This document shows positions 6,283-12,983 of a stretch of 13,237 nucleotides of DNA, piece by piece. The DNA is from an uncultured Collinsella sp. (GTDB taxonomy: Bacteria; Actinomycetota; Coriobacteriia; Coriobacteriales; Coriobacteriaceae): contig CABQHR010000029.1 in assembly GCA_902463875.1 (NCBI GenBank), forward strand, positions 1-13,237, read 5' to 3'. The position numbers were made by a program, and so were the translations under genes. Below the pieces are notes generated by a model. It had not been told where the DNA came from. It made no database searches and saw nothing but the letters and a program-made list of their open reading frames with translations. Within the stretch, counting starts at the first letter, position 1. Every line of letters begins with the position of its first letter.

Positions 6283-6780
6283 ATGTTCACTAAAGTCCTA
6301 AGGTCTTTTGGTATGCGTGGTCGAGTCCTTACGCTGGATGCTCCCATCTCGGGCGACGTCATTCCGCTTTCCGAGGTAAACGACCAGACATTTGCCACCG
6401 GCCTTTTGGGCCAGGGCGTGGCGATTCAGCCTACCGGCACGCGTGTGATTGCACCGGCTGATGCCAAGGTCGAGGCCATTTTTCCCACGGGACACGCTGT
6501 TGCGCTTAACACGGTCGATGGCTTGGACGTGCTCATCCACGTTGGTTTGGACACTGTTCAGCTCGAGGGCAAGCACTTTACCGTACATGCGCAAGTGGGT
6601 GACATCGTCCATAAGGGCGACGTGCTCATCGAGTTCGATCGCGAGGCAATTGCTGCCGAGGGCTACGATGTGACGGTTCCCATCTTGGTGTGCAACTCCG
6701 TTGAGTTCTCGAGCATCAAGGGCTCCGTTGGCGTGCATGTCGAAGAGATGGACCAGCTCATCGTTGCTCGCGAGCGCTAG
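6283..6780 (+). CDS. crr: PTS glucose-family EIIA protein (EIIA-Glc type)
   Basis: A 165-residue stand-alone IIA protein of the glucose family. It takes a phosphoryl group from HPr and passes it to a IIB domain of a membrane permease. Family features in order are LTLDAPISGDVIPLSEVND near the N-terminus, GQGVAIQPTG, the supporting histidine His71 (PTGHAVAL) and the phosphorylated His86 in LDVLIHVGLDTVQL, then GDVLIEFD. It is soluble with no membrane segment. ATG 6283 has a G-rich SD (GAGGGGGA) only a few bases away. The in-frame ATG at 6313 with AAGG nine bases upstream would give the compact family N-terminus (MRGRVLTLDAP) and is a real alternative. No permease is adjacent. Placement before nagB suggests service to amino-sugar or glucose uptake, and the crr symbol is by similarity only. 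Confidence 0.9.
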   Translation: MFTKVLRSFGMRGRVLTLDAPISGDVIPLSEVNDQTFATGLLGQGVAIQPTGTRVIAPADAKVEAIFPTGHAVALNTVDGLDVLIHVGLDTVQLEGKHFTVHAQVGDIVHKGDVLIEFDREAIAAEGYDVTVPILVCNSVEFSSIKGSVGVHVEEMDQLIVARER

Positions 6781-6802
6781 CAAGTGCACGTGGCCATTAG
6801 CC

Positions 6803-7052
6803 TACAATTCAAACACGTTTACGGAGGGCGCCCTTGAAAGAGGACGCCCTCCGTGGCAAGATGGGGTTTGTCCGAAGCTAAAAGGCTTCGGGTCACCGTG
6901 GACGGGCAGGGGCCTCGACGCGGCTAGACACGAGACACATACATTACGCGACCTCGCCCTGGTGGCCGCACACGTTGGTTGCGGCCGACGCGGGCCGCGG
7001 GCAAGTGCTTGTAAGGGGAGCCTTGCCTCTCTTGTACGAGAAAGGACGCGTA
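6803..7052 (+). promoter_or_regulatory. Long structured leader of nagB
   Basis: The 272-base gap between the EIIA gene and nagB has no supported gene. A -10-like TACAAT lies at 6803-6808, without a good -35. Downstream are a perfect 10-bp hairpin (ACGGAGGGCG 6821-6830 with 6845-6854), a 7-bp hairpin (CCGAAGC 6872-6878 with 6885-6891) and a 7-bp hairpin (GGCCGCA 6964-6970 with 6980-6986). A weaker AGGGGAG/CTCTCTT pairing lies just before the nagB SD. None carries a T-run, so they are not ordinary terminators. I could not match the layout to a riboswitch class I know, including the glmS ribozyme. Confidence 0.5.
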
Positions 7053-7781
7053 ATGAAGATCATTAAAGCTAAAGACTACGAGGATATGAGCCGCAAGGCC
7101 GCCAATATTATCTCGGCGCAGGTTATCCTCAAGCCCGACTGTGTGCTGGGCCTTGCCACTGGCTCCACCCCGATCGGTGCCTACAAGCAGCTCGCTGCTT
7201 GGTACGAGAAGGGCGACGTCGACTTTGCCGAGGTCAGCACCTACAACCTGGACGAGTATCGCGGCCTTTCGCACGACGATCCCCAGAGCTATCACTACTT
7301 TATGCGTGAGAACTTCTTCGATCACATCAACATCGACCTGAACAACACGCATGTGCCCGACGGTTCCAACCCCGATGCCGCCGCTGCCTGCTCTGAGTAC
7401 GACAAGATCGTCGCCGCCGCCGGTTACCCGGATCTGCAGCTGCTCGGCATTGGCAACAACGGCCACATCGGTTTCAACGAGCCCGATGACCACTTCTCCA
7501 AGGGCACGCACTGCGTCGACCTCACCGAGAGCACCATTCAGGCCAACAGCCGCCTGTTCGACAGCATCGACGACGTGCCCCGTCAGGCCTACACCATGGG
7601 CACCCAGACCATCATGTATGCCCGCATGATCCTGGTCGTCGCCAACGGCGAGGCCAAGGCTCAGGCCGTGCATGACATGTGCTACGGTCCGGTTACGCCC
7701 GCGTGCCCGGCTTCGATCCTGCAGCTGCACACCAACTGCGTTGTCGTTGCCGACGAGGCCGCCCTTTCGCTCTGCGAGTAG
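7053..7781 (+). CDS. nagB: Glucosamine-6-phosphate deaminase
   Basis: NagB converts glucosamine 6-phosphate to fructose 6-phosphate and ammonia, feeding amino sugars into glycolysis. The 242-residue protein has the compact length of the Bacillus enzyme, not the 266-residue allosteric E. coli form, so it may lack GlcNAc-6-P activation. Visible motifs are LGLATGSTPIGAYKQL (phosphate-binding loop, 32-47), YNLDEYRGL with the catalytic acid Asp67, and GIGNNGHIGFNEP with His138 and Glu143. ATG 7053 is chosen because AAAGGA sits six bases upstream and the product begins MKIIKAKDYEDMSRKAA, as in relatives. The frame stays open back to 6975, but that extension has no SD and runs through leader hairpins. 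A terminator follows the stop. Confidence 0.96.
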   Translation: MKIIKAKDYEDMSRKAANIISAQVILKPDCVLGLATGSTPIGAYKQLAAWYEKGDVDFAEVSTYNLDEYRGLSHDDPQSYHYFMRENFFDHINIDLNNTHVPDGSNPDAAAACSEYDKIVAAAGYPDLQLLGIGNNGHIGFNEPDDHFSKGTHCVDLTESTIQANSRLFDSIDDVPRQAYTMGTQTIMYARMILVVANGEAKAQAVHDMCYGPVTPACPASILQLHTNCVVVADEAALSLCE

Positions 7782-7813
7782 CGCGAATCCTGCACCTCGA
7801 CATAGCTTTGCCT

Positions 7814-7842
7814 AAGGCCTCCGCTTTGCGGGGGCCTTTTTG
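7814..7842 (+). terminator. Rho-independent terminator of nagB
   Basis: An 11-bp stem (AAGGCCTCCGC 7814-7824 with 7828-7838, one G-U pair), a TTT loop and a following T-run. It lies 32 bases after the nagB stop. Confidence 0.9.
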
Positions 7843-8229
7843 CTATCCCTTTCCGCCCGCTTGACCAAAAGCTTGCCGCAAGCTTGACGAATGCCGGATG
7901 TCAAACAGCTTGATTCATTCCATACCAGATTCTATGCAAAAATACCACTAAAAGGTCGTAGACGGTAGCGGGTGCTAGGCGAGTTGAATGACATGGCTGA
8001 ACCTTGTTCATTTGCGTTACACTGCCGCTTGGATGGGACAAGCTGACAAGCTCATTTACCTGCTTAAAGACCGATTAGTCGGGGGATTAATAACAATCGG
8101 CCCTCGCTGTGCAAAAACTTGCCGCTTGCGTACCAAAAGACAACCTAAAACGCAAGGTCGCTCTATTCATAGCGCGGCTTGTATGGTCTTGCGGTTACAG
8201 TGTCCATACGGTCGAGTTGAGGAGCGGGC
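7843..8229. other. 387-base intergenic region before the large regulator gene
   Basis: No gene is convincing here. The open frame from 7988 lacks an SD and reads like non-coding sequence. Features seen are a perfect 7-bp hairpin AAGCTTG-ccg-CAAGCTT (7869-7885), an inverted pair CCGATT (8071-8076) and AATCGG (8095-8100), and the near-palindrome CCGATTAGTCGG (8071-8082). A weak promoter-like pair TTGATT-17-TATGCA lies near 7912-7940, and a -10-like TACACT near 8016. Composition is visibly more AT-rich than the flanking genes. The length and inverted repeats would suit an operator-bearing promoter region, but that is inference. Confidence 0.4.
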
Positions 8230-11229
8230 ATGGTAAACGATTTGGACAGTATAGACGACCTCGAGCTGATGCCGCTGGGCGGAGGCTATATGGTGCGACG
8301 CGAACGCTTGATGAATGAGCTTCTCGCCAAGGGCCGAAAGGCCGGCATCGTGGTTCTCTATGCGCCCGACGGGTTTGGAAAGACCTCGGTGCTGCTGCAG
8401 TACACCCATGAGGTTAAATGCGACCCGACGCGAGGCCCCGTGCGGATTATCGAGGCCGATCGCGCCACTGGGCGCGAGGTGTTTATGCAGCTCGAGGTGG
8501 TTACCGAAGAACTCAAAGACAAACCGCACTCCCTTATCGCGATTGATAATGTGCCAAACCTCGATCAGCACGATATCGAAGACCTCATCGACAGGATTCG
8601 CGGCCTGCGCGCTATGGGGGTAGGGGTCTTTATCTCCTGCCGTCCTTCAAATCGTCAGCTGATTCATGGGCTGGGCGATTCGGTTAAGATCAATGCGCAG
8701 ATGCTCAAGGTGCATGCCTATGAGTATTCGGCGTGGGCATCGGCGTTTTCGATCAGCACATCGCTCGACTTTTATCAGCTCACGCAGGGCGTGCCCGAGC
8801 TCGTCTCGGCATTGCAGACGGGTCTGTATGGCCAAGGCGACGTAGCCGGTCCGCTCGAAAACGAGATTGTCAACGTATATGGCGCGGCACTTGTCGACCT
8901 GGCTTCGCTCGACAATAATGCGCTGTTTTGCGTGGCATGTCTCATGATTTTGATGGGCGAGGGCAATATCGCAGAACTCGAGGCTTGTGGGGTGAGACTG
9001 TCGATGGTCGACCAGTCCTACTTTGTACGCGACTACCCGATCTTTGGCTTGGACCCCGCCGAGCGGAGTTTTACGTGTCTGGGCACGGAGGATAACGGAC
9101 GCTTGCGTTTGCGTAAGTTGGTGGCCGAGGTTCGCCCCGAACTTGTTCCGAGGGCAGCCCGGATTTTGCTTAAGGCGGGCAGATGCGATGCGGCGATGGG
9201 CCTGGCGGACGCCTTTTTGAACCGTGGAGCGGTCCTTGAACTTGCTGGGCAGTATGGGGTCGATCTTGCTCTGACGGGGCACGGGGCCGATATCTGCCGA
9301 GCAGCGCTGGGCACGATCGATGCCGACGATCCGGCTCCAGAGCCAACGCCTGCCGAGGCGCTTGGCGTATATCTGGCAGCGGTCAGCGTGTCCAATACAA
9401 AGCTCGCTCGCTATATGGCATCGGTCATCGAGCGCGGGGGCGAACGGGCGGCCTGTGAAATAGACCCTGTTTCATGGAGGGCGGCCCAGACACTGACGGC
9501 TGTTTGCTATGGGGACAACGGGCTTGGGCTTCCTACGAACCTGGCAGTGCCGGAAATCGCGACATCCCACACCGCACTCGACATGCTGTCCGCGCATATC
9601 GAGGTCAAGCGATGCCTGACCGAACGGGGAGATGACGGCGGCGTTCTACAGCAGCTCAAAACGAGCAAGGCCTACGACTGTGAGCTCGACATCGCGGGGA
9701 TTGTTATACGGGCCGATAACATGCTGGTGGAGCTCTTTGACGGGTCGTTTACGGGAACCGACGAGCGCGACGACGAGATGACGGTGGTGCGGGAGGCGCT
9801 CGACGTACGTGGGCTTAAGGCGATGGCTATCTGGGTACGCATGGTGTTGGCGGCACGGCGGCTCCTTTCCGGCTTGCCGGTAACCGACGACGCGGCATTT
9901 AACGAGCTCGATCGTTTTGCCGTGCGCATGCGCGACAACCAGATTCAGCTGTTTGGTCTGTTGCTAGAAGGCTGGCAGTCGCTGGCAGAGGGACGGCCGG
10001 TTAATGCAAAGTTCCGTGCGGTCCAAGTGCTCAAACTTGCCGAGGAGTCGATTGCGTACATGCGCGATAACGCATTGCTGCTGGAGCGCGCGGCATATCT
10101 GCGTAACACCTCGATGGTTTCGGTGCGCGAGGAAGCGGAGTTGCTCGATATAAGCCAGACGCAGGTTGGTGGAGCGGAGGCCTGGATGGTGGCGCTGCAT
10201 TTGGCCTGTGCGGGCCGAGACAGCGATCTTGCGGCCTGGATGTCCATGAATCGCGCGGGGATTCTAGAGCCATCGTATCGGCTCTTTGCGCGCCTTGCCA
10301 TGCATTGTCTGGGCGAGCCGGCGACCAGGATTCGCAAGAAGCTTCCCGTGCGCGAGCTGTCGCGGTACTCGCTGCGCGACGATTTGGAAGGGGAGGGCGA
10401 GCGCCTGTTCCAGGCCGGCGAGGTTGAAGCCGTTGATACCATTGACCATATCGAGATTCGCATGTTTGGCGCGTTTCGCGCCGAGCGCGACGGGTTTCCC
10501 ATCACGGACAAAATGTGGCGCCGCAAGAAGGCGGCGACACTTGCCGAGCGGCTTGCGCTGGGCATGGATGCGCTCGTCGATCGTGAGACGCTGGCCATGG
10601 AGCTGTGGCCCCATGCCGAGTTCAATAGCGCCCGCAACAACCTGTACTCGACGATATCGCGCTTGCGGTCGGCTTTGGGACCGACGCCGGATGGCAAGTC
10701 GTGTGTGCTCATCCAAAATGAATGCATCGGACTCAACGGCGACTACGTCAAGACCGATGTACGGCTGTTTGACCAGATAAGCCGCGAGGTTTTGGGAAAT
10801 CGCACGGGCGCACGCGGGCCCCATTTAGTTGAGCTGTGCCTTAAGATTGAGCAGCTTTATGCCGGACCGCTGTATGTTCCCAATGGCTGTAACCCCACCT
10901 ACTTTTTGCGTATGCGACGCATTATGCAGTCAAAGTACATCGATTGCATGATTAAGGGAGCAAATGCCGCTCTAGAAGAAAACGATCTGCAGTCGGCGAT
11001 TTGGCTGGCGGAGTCGGGGCTTCGACAGGAAACGGCGCGTGAGGATATGGTGCGCTGCGCCATGCGCGTCTACAGTGCGGCGGGGCGGCGGCGCGATATC
11101 GTCGAGCTGTACAGCGGGCATATGCACCATCTGAGGGAGCAGGTCAATGGCGTGCCCGAGCCCGAGACGCGGCGTCTATACGAGCGCTTGGTGGAGGGGC
11201 GGCTCAATCGCGTGCTGGTCGAGCGATAA
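8230..11229 (+). CDS. Large transcriptional regulator: MalT/STAND-like ATPase with C-terminal SARP-type winged helix and BTAD
   Basis: A 999-residue cytoplasmic protein, probably a ligand- and ATP-dependent transcription activator. The N-terminal ATPase has a P-loop APDGFGKT (45-52), a Walker B-like strand SLIAIDN (101-107, Asp106) and a sensor-like strand VFISCRPSNRQ (~133-143), as in MalT-type STAND ATPases. A long helical, TPR-like middle (~200-730) follows. From residue ~738 (IDHIEIRMFGAFRAERDGFPI) an OmpR/SARP winged helix runs to ~835, with MWRRKKAATLAERLAL, LAMELWPHAEFNSARNNLYSTISRLRSALG and a turn ending GLNGDYV. The last ~150 residues (VDVRLFD-like KTDVRLFDQI, then helices with YAGPLYV) match the bacterial transcriptional activator domain. 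ATG 8230 has GAGGAG five bases upstream. The inducer and targets are unknown. It stands alone, flanked by terminators. Confidence 0.85.
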   Translation: MVNDLDSIDDLELMPLGGGYMVRRERLMNELLAKGRKAGIVVLYAPDGFGKTSVLLQYTHEVKCDPTRGPVRIIEADRATGREVFMQLEVVTEELKDKPHSLIAIDNVPNLDQHDIEDLIDRIRGLRAMGVGVFISCRPSNRQLIHGLGDSVKINAQMLKVHAYEYSAWASAFSISTSLDFYQLTQGVPELVSALQTGLYGQGDVAGPLENEIVNVYGAALVDLASLDNNALFCVACLMILMGEGNIAELEACGVRLSMVDQSYFVRDYPIFGLDPAERSFTCLGTEDNGRLRLRKLVAEVRPELVPRAARILLKAGRCDAAMGLADAFLNRGAVLELAGQYGVDLALTGHGADICRAALGTIDADDPAPEPTPAEALGVYLAAVSVSNTKLARYMASVIERGGERAACEIDPVSWRAAQTLTAVCYGDNGLGLPTNLAVPEIATSHTALDMLSAHIEVKRCLTERGDDGGVLQQLKTSKAYDCELDIAGIVIRADNMLVELFDGSFTGTDERDDEMTVVREALDVRGLKAMAIWVRMVLAARRLLSGLPVTDDAAFNELDRFAVRMRDNQIQLFGLLLEGWQSLAEGRPVNAKFRAVQVLKLAEESIAYMRDNALLLERAAYLRNTSMVSVREEAELLDISQTQVGGAEAWMVALHLACAGRDSDLAAWMSMNRAGILEPSYRLFARLAMHCLGEPATRIRKKLPVRELSRYSLRDDLEGEGERLFQAGEVEAVDTIDHIEIRMFGAFRAERDGFPITDKMWRRKKAATLAERLALGMDALVDRETLAMELWPHAEFNSARNNLYSTISRLRSALGPTPDGKSCVLIQNECIGLNGDYVKTDVRLFDQISREVLGNRTGARGPHLVELCLKIEQLYAGPLYVPNGCNPTYFLRMRRIMQSKYIDCMIKGANAALEENDLQSAIWLAESGLRQETAREDMVRCAMRVYSAAGRRRDIVELYSGHMHHLREQVNGVPEPETRRLYERLVEGRLNRVLVER

Positions 11230-11260
11230 AAAACGGGCGCCCGAAGTACTTGGGCACCCG
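11228..11260 (-). terminator. Rho-independent terminator of the yhbY gene
   Basis: On the minus strand a 9-bp stem (11252-11260 with 11234-11242, one G-U pair, core CGGGTGCCC) is followed by six T (11228-11233). It abuts the stop codon of the convergent regulator gene and may also end that transcript, though the plus-strand side lacks a U-tract. Confidence 0.82.
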
Positions 11261-11298
11261 AAAGCTTGCTATGTGTTGGCTCGCAGGATCATTGGCTC

Positions 11299-11598
11299 TT
11301 AGACGAGCTTGATCTTCTCGATGTCCTTGCGCGAGGACTCGCGATACAGCGAGAACTTGCGGCCGATGACCTGGACGACCTCGGCGTGGCAGCGCTCAGC
11401 GAGCTCTTCGGCGGCCTCGCGGGCGGAAAGACTGGAGCCATCGAGCACGGAGCACTTAACGAGCTCGTGCTTCTCCAGGTAGGCGACCGTCTGCTCGACG
11501 GTGCCCTCGTTGACATCGGACTTACCGATGATGATGGCGGGGTTGAGGTGATGGGCCATGCTGCGAAGCTGCTTGACCTGGGCTCCTGTCAGTGCCAT
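11299..11598 (-). CDS. yhbY: YhbY family RNA-binding protein (CRM domain)
   Basis: A 99-residue single CRM-domain protein of the YhbY/YqeI family, which associates with pre-50S ribosomal particles and binds RNA. The whole length fits: LTGAQVKQLRSMAHHLNPAIIIGK at the start, a helix, YLEKHELVKCSVLDGS in the middle, AAEELAERCHAEVVQVIGRKFSLYRES at the end. The exposed loop that is normally G-x-x-G reads GKSD (residues 25-28), so its second glycine is replaced. The ATG at 11596-11598 has only a weak purine-rich SD (AAAGCGAG). The gene is co-directional with the methyltransferase 181 bases upstream but probably separately transcribed. A terminator ends it on the far side. Confidence 0.92.
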   Translation of the reverse strand: MALTGAQVKQLRSMAHHLNPAIIIGKSDVNEGTVEQTVAYLEKHELVKCSVLDGSSLSAREAAEELAERCHAEVVQVIGRKFSLYRESSRKDIEKIKLV

Positions 11599-11779
11599 GG
11601 GTTCTCGCTTTCTATGTATGGGGCGCCCCGCGACGGGGCCTTAATCTACGTGAGCTGTCCCACGATAGCGCAGGAACGGCGCGGTGTGGGGCGCGTTTGC
11701 CCAGTTCAAAAAGAATGCGGATGCCGAACGGGAGAACAACGCGGGTTGCAGGCGGACGTGTACGGCGGCCGAAAGCGGT

Positions 11780-12667
11780 CTATGGACGGCTCGAAGAGAC
11801 CGGCTCCCATGCAATAATCGCCCAACGGACCTTGCGTACGTGGTCGAGCATGTAGCGCCCCTGCGGCACGCCCTTGGACCCTGGCTCGCCGGCATGGGGA
11901 TTTTCAATCATATGCTGAGCGACGTAGACGCGCAGACGGTCGATCTTATCCTCGTTACCGTGCTCGAGCATGCGGGAGAAGTCCGCCACGCCCGCCTCAA
12001 GGCTATCGAAGGTATCGCGACGAGGCGATTCAAAGTACGTAACCTGCGGCAGGGCACCCATCTGAATGAGGATGTTGAAGGCGTACACAAAGCCATTACT
12101 GCAGGTAACCGAGGCACCGATGGCGTTCATTAGGTGCAGGTCATAGCGTGGGCTGGAGTTGGCGACCATCGTGACAGCACAACGCCGACGAGCCGTACGG
12201 TCGAGCTTGGCAAGCGCACCTTTTAGATTGGTCGTCGTAACCGACCGACTGGCAAAGGCAACATCCACCGCTTTCGCGACCGGTCCAACCAAATCCCAGT
12301 CATCATCCCAAGCAAGCTCAAGCGGCGTAATGCGATCCTCGAGCCCATAGTACTCAATGCCAGCATCAAGCGTGCCCAACATAGCAGGGGAAAAGTCGGC
12401 TGCAATCACAGGATGCCCAGCCTGAGCAAGCGGAATAGCAATCGACCCAGCCCCACACCCCATATCAAGCACGGATTCACCAGGCTTTAACGCCAACAGC
12501 TTCATAAAGTCCCGGGCATACGGAGCAGTTTCAAGCGGCCGAAAATGCCGAGCCCGCTTATCCCACTCAAAAGAATCATCAGCCCGCCGCCGATCAGCTT
12601 GCAGACGTATCCATTCGCCATTCCAATCCGCAGAAAGCAGATCAGAACGAATCTCCCCATCAACCAC
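11780..12667 (-). CDS. Class I SAM-dependent methyltransferase
   Basis: A 295-residue Rossmann-fold methyltransferase of unknown substrate. Motif I, VLDMGCGAGS, lies at residues 66-75 and binds S-adenosylmethionine; the acidic ribose-binding position is Asp91 in VIAADFSPAML. A tryptophan-rich N-terminus (SADWNGEWIRLQAD...FEWDKRARHF) precedes the fold, as in small-molecule methyltransferases. The GTG at 12667 is chosen because AGGAGG (12675-12680) sits seven bases upstream. The in-frame ATG at 12727 would add 20 residues resembling a hydrophobic segment (LVAALLLGGVAFLLLGG), but that is the translation of a terminator hairpin and the SD. The gene is therefore soluble. Its leader carries the terminator-like hairpin at 12687-12718, so expression may be attenuated. 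Confidence 0.85.
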   Translation of the reverse strand: MVDGEIRSDLLSADWNGEWIRLQADRRRADDSFEWDKRARHFRPLETAPYARDFMKLLALKPGESVLDMGCGAGSIAIPLAQAGHPVIAADFSPAMLGTLDAGIEYYGLEDRITPLELAWDDDWDLVGPVAKAVDVAFASRSVTTTNLKGALAKLDRTARRRCAVTMVANSSPRYDLHLMNAIGASVTCSNGFVYAFNILIQMGALPQVTYFESPRRDTFDSLEAGVADFSRMLEHGNEDKIDRLRVYVAQHMIENPHAGEPGSKGVPQGRYMLDHVRKVRWAIIAWEPVSSSRP

Positions 12668-12674
12668 GGGCCAA

Positions 12675-12680
12675 CCTCCT
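12675..12680 (-). promoter_or_regulatory. Ribosome-binding site fixing the methyltransferase start
   Basis: A full AGGAGG on the minus strand, seven bases before the GTG at 12667. It rules out the upstream ATG at 12727, for which this site would lie inside the coding sequence. Confidence 0.85.
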
Positions 12681-12686
12681 AGCAAC

Positions 12687-12718
12687 AAAAAAGCGACTCC
12701 TCCCAAAAGAAGAGCCGC
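12687..12718 (-). terminator. Terminator or attenuator hairpin just before the methyltransferase gene
   Basis: On the minus strand a 10-bp stem (12709-12718 with 12693-12702, two G-U pairs), a six-base loop and six T (12687-12692). The T-run ends six bases before the methyltransferase SD. A weak promoter-like pair, TTGGCG (12750-12755) and GATATA (12727-12732) with a 17-base spacer, lies directly upstream. The hairpin either ends transcripts from the UPF0210 gene or attenuates the methyltransferase gene. Confidence 0.78.
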
Positions 12719-12832
12719 AACCAGCATATATCAGAAAGAACCGTTCCAACGCCAAACCGCCATACCAGCAAAGTGGGGCAGAAGCGAAGCGACTGCAACC
12801 GGGATAGACCCCAACCGAGGGCCCGTTGTGCG

Positions 12833-12966
12833 GGAGCCCCGGGGAGGGCAAATATATAAGGTCGATCGCGAGTTCCGCACGAGCCGGAGAGCACTTAATG
12901 TGCTCTCCGTGCGAGCCAGGACTGTCCGAGCAGGCGACCTTATATATTTGCCCTCCCCGGGGCTCC
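12833..12966. repeat. Perfect 32-bp inverted repeat with nested hairpin
   Basis: Positions 12833-12864 are the exact reverse complement of 12935-12966. The arms carry GGAGCCCCGGGGAGGGC at the outer end and AAATATATAAGGTCG at the inner end. The 70-base interior holds a further stem: GGAGAGCAC (12886-12894) with 12900-12908 around a TTAAT loop, extended by CGCAC (12876-12880) with GTGCG (12909-12913) across a five-base bulge. The whole 134-base element could fold into one long hairpin. It starts 17 bases after the UPF0210 stop codon. No T-run follows on either strand and no obvious target duplication flanks it. From here to 12719 no gene or clear promoter is seen. Confidence 0.9.
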
Positions 12967-12983
12967 TCGCCAGTCCCCCTCAG

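Noticed and set aside
6803..7052. glmS ribozyme, RNase P RNA, 6S RNA or SRP RNA before nagB
   Set aside because: None of the conserved core sequences of these RNAs could be found in the leader.
6701..7066. Open frame across the nagB leader
   Set aside because: It starts inside the EIIA gene, has no SD, is rich in residues typical of out-of-frame GC-rich DNA and crosses several hairpins.
12668..12727. Hydrophobic N-terminal extension of the methyltransferase as a membrane anchor
   Set aside because: The apparent Leu/Gly-rich segment is encoded by the terminator stem, T-run and SD of the true GTG start.
12833..12966. Invertible promoter switch
   Set aside because: The enclosed segment is only 70 bases and mostly self-complementary, and both arms read identically outward, so inversion would change little. 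No recombinase gene is in the window.
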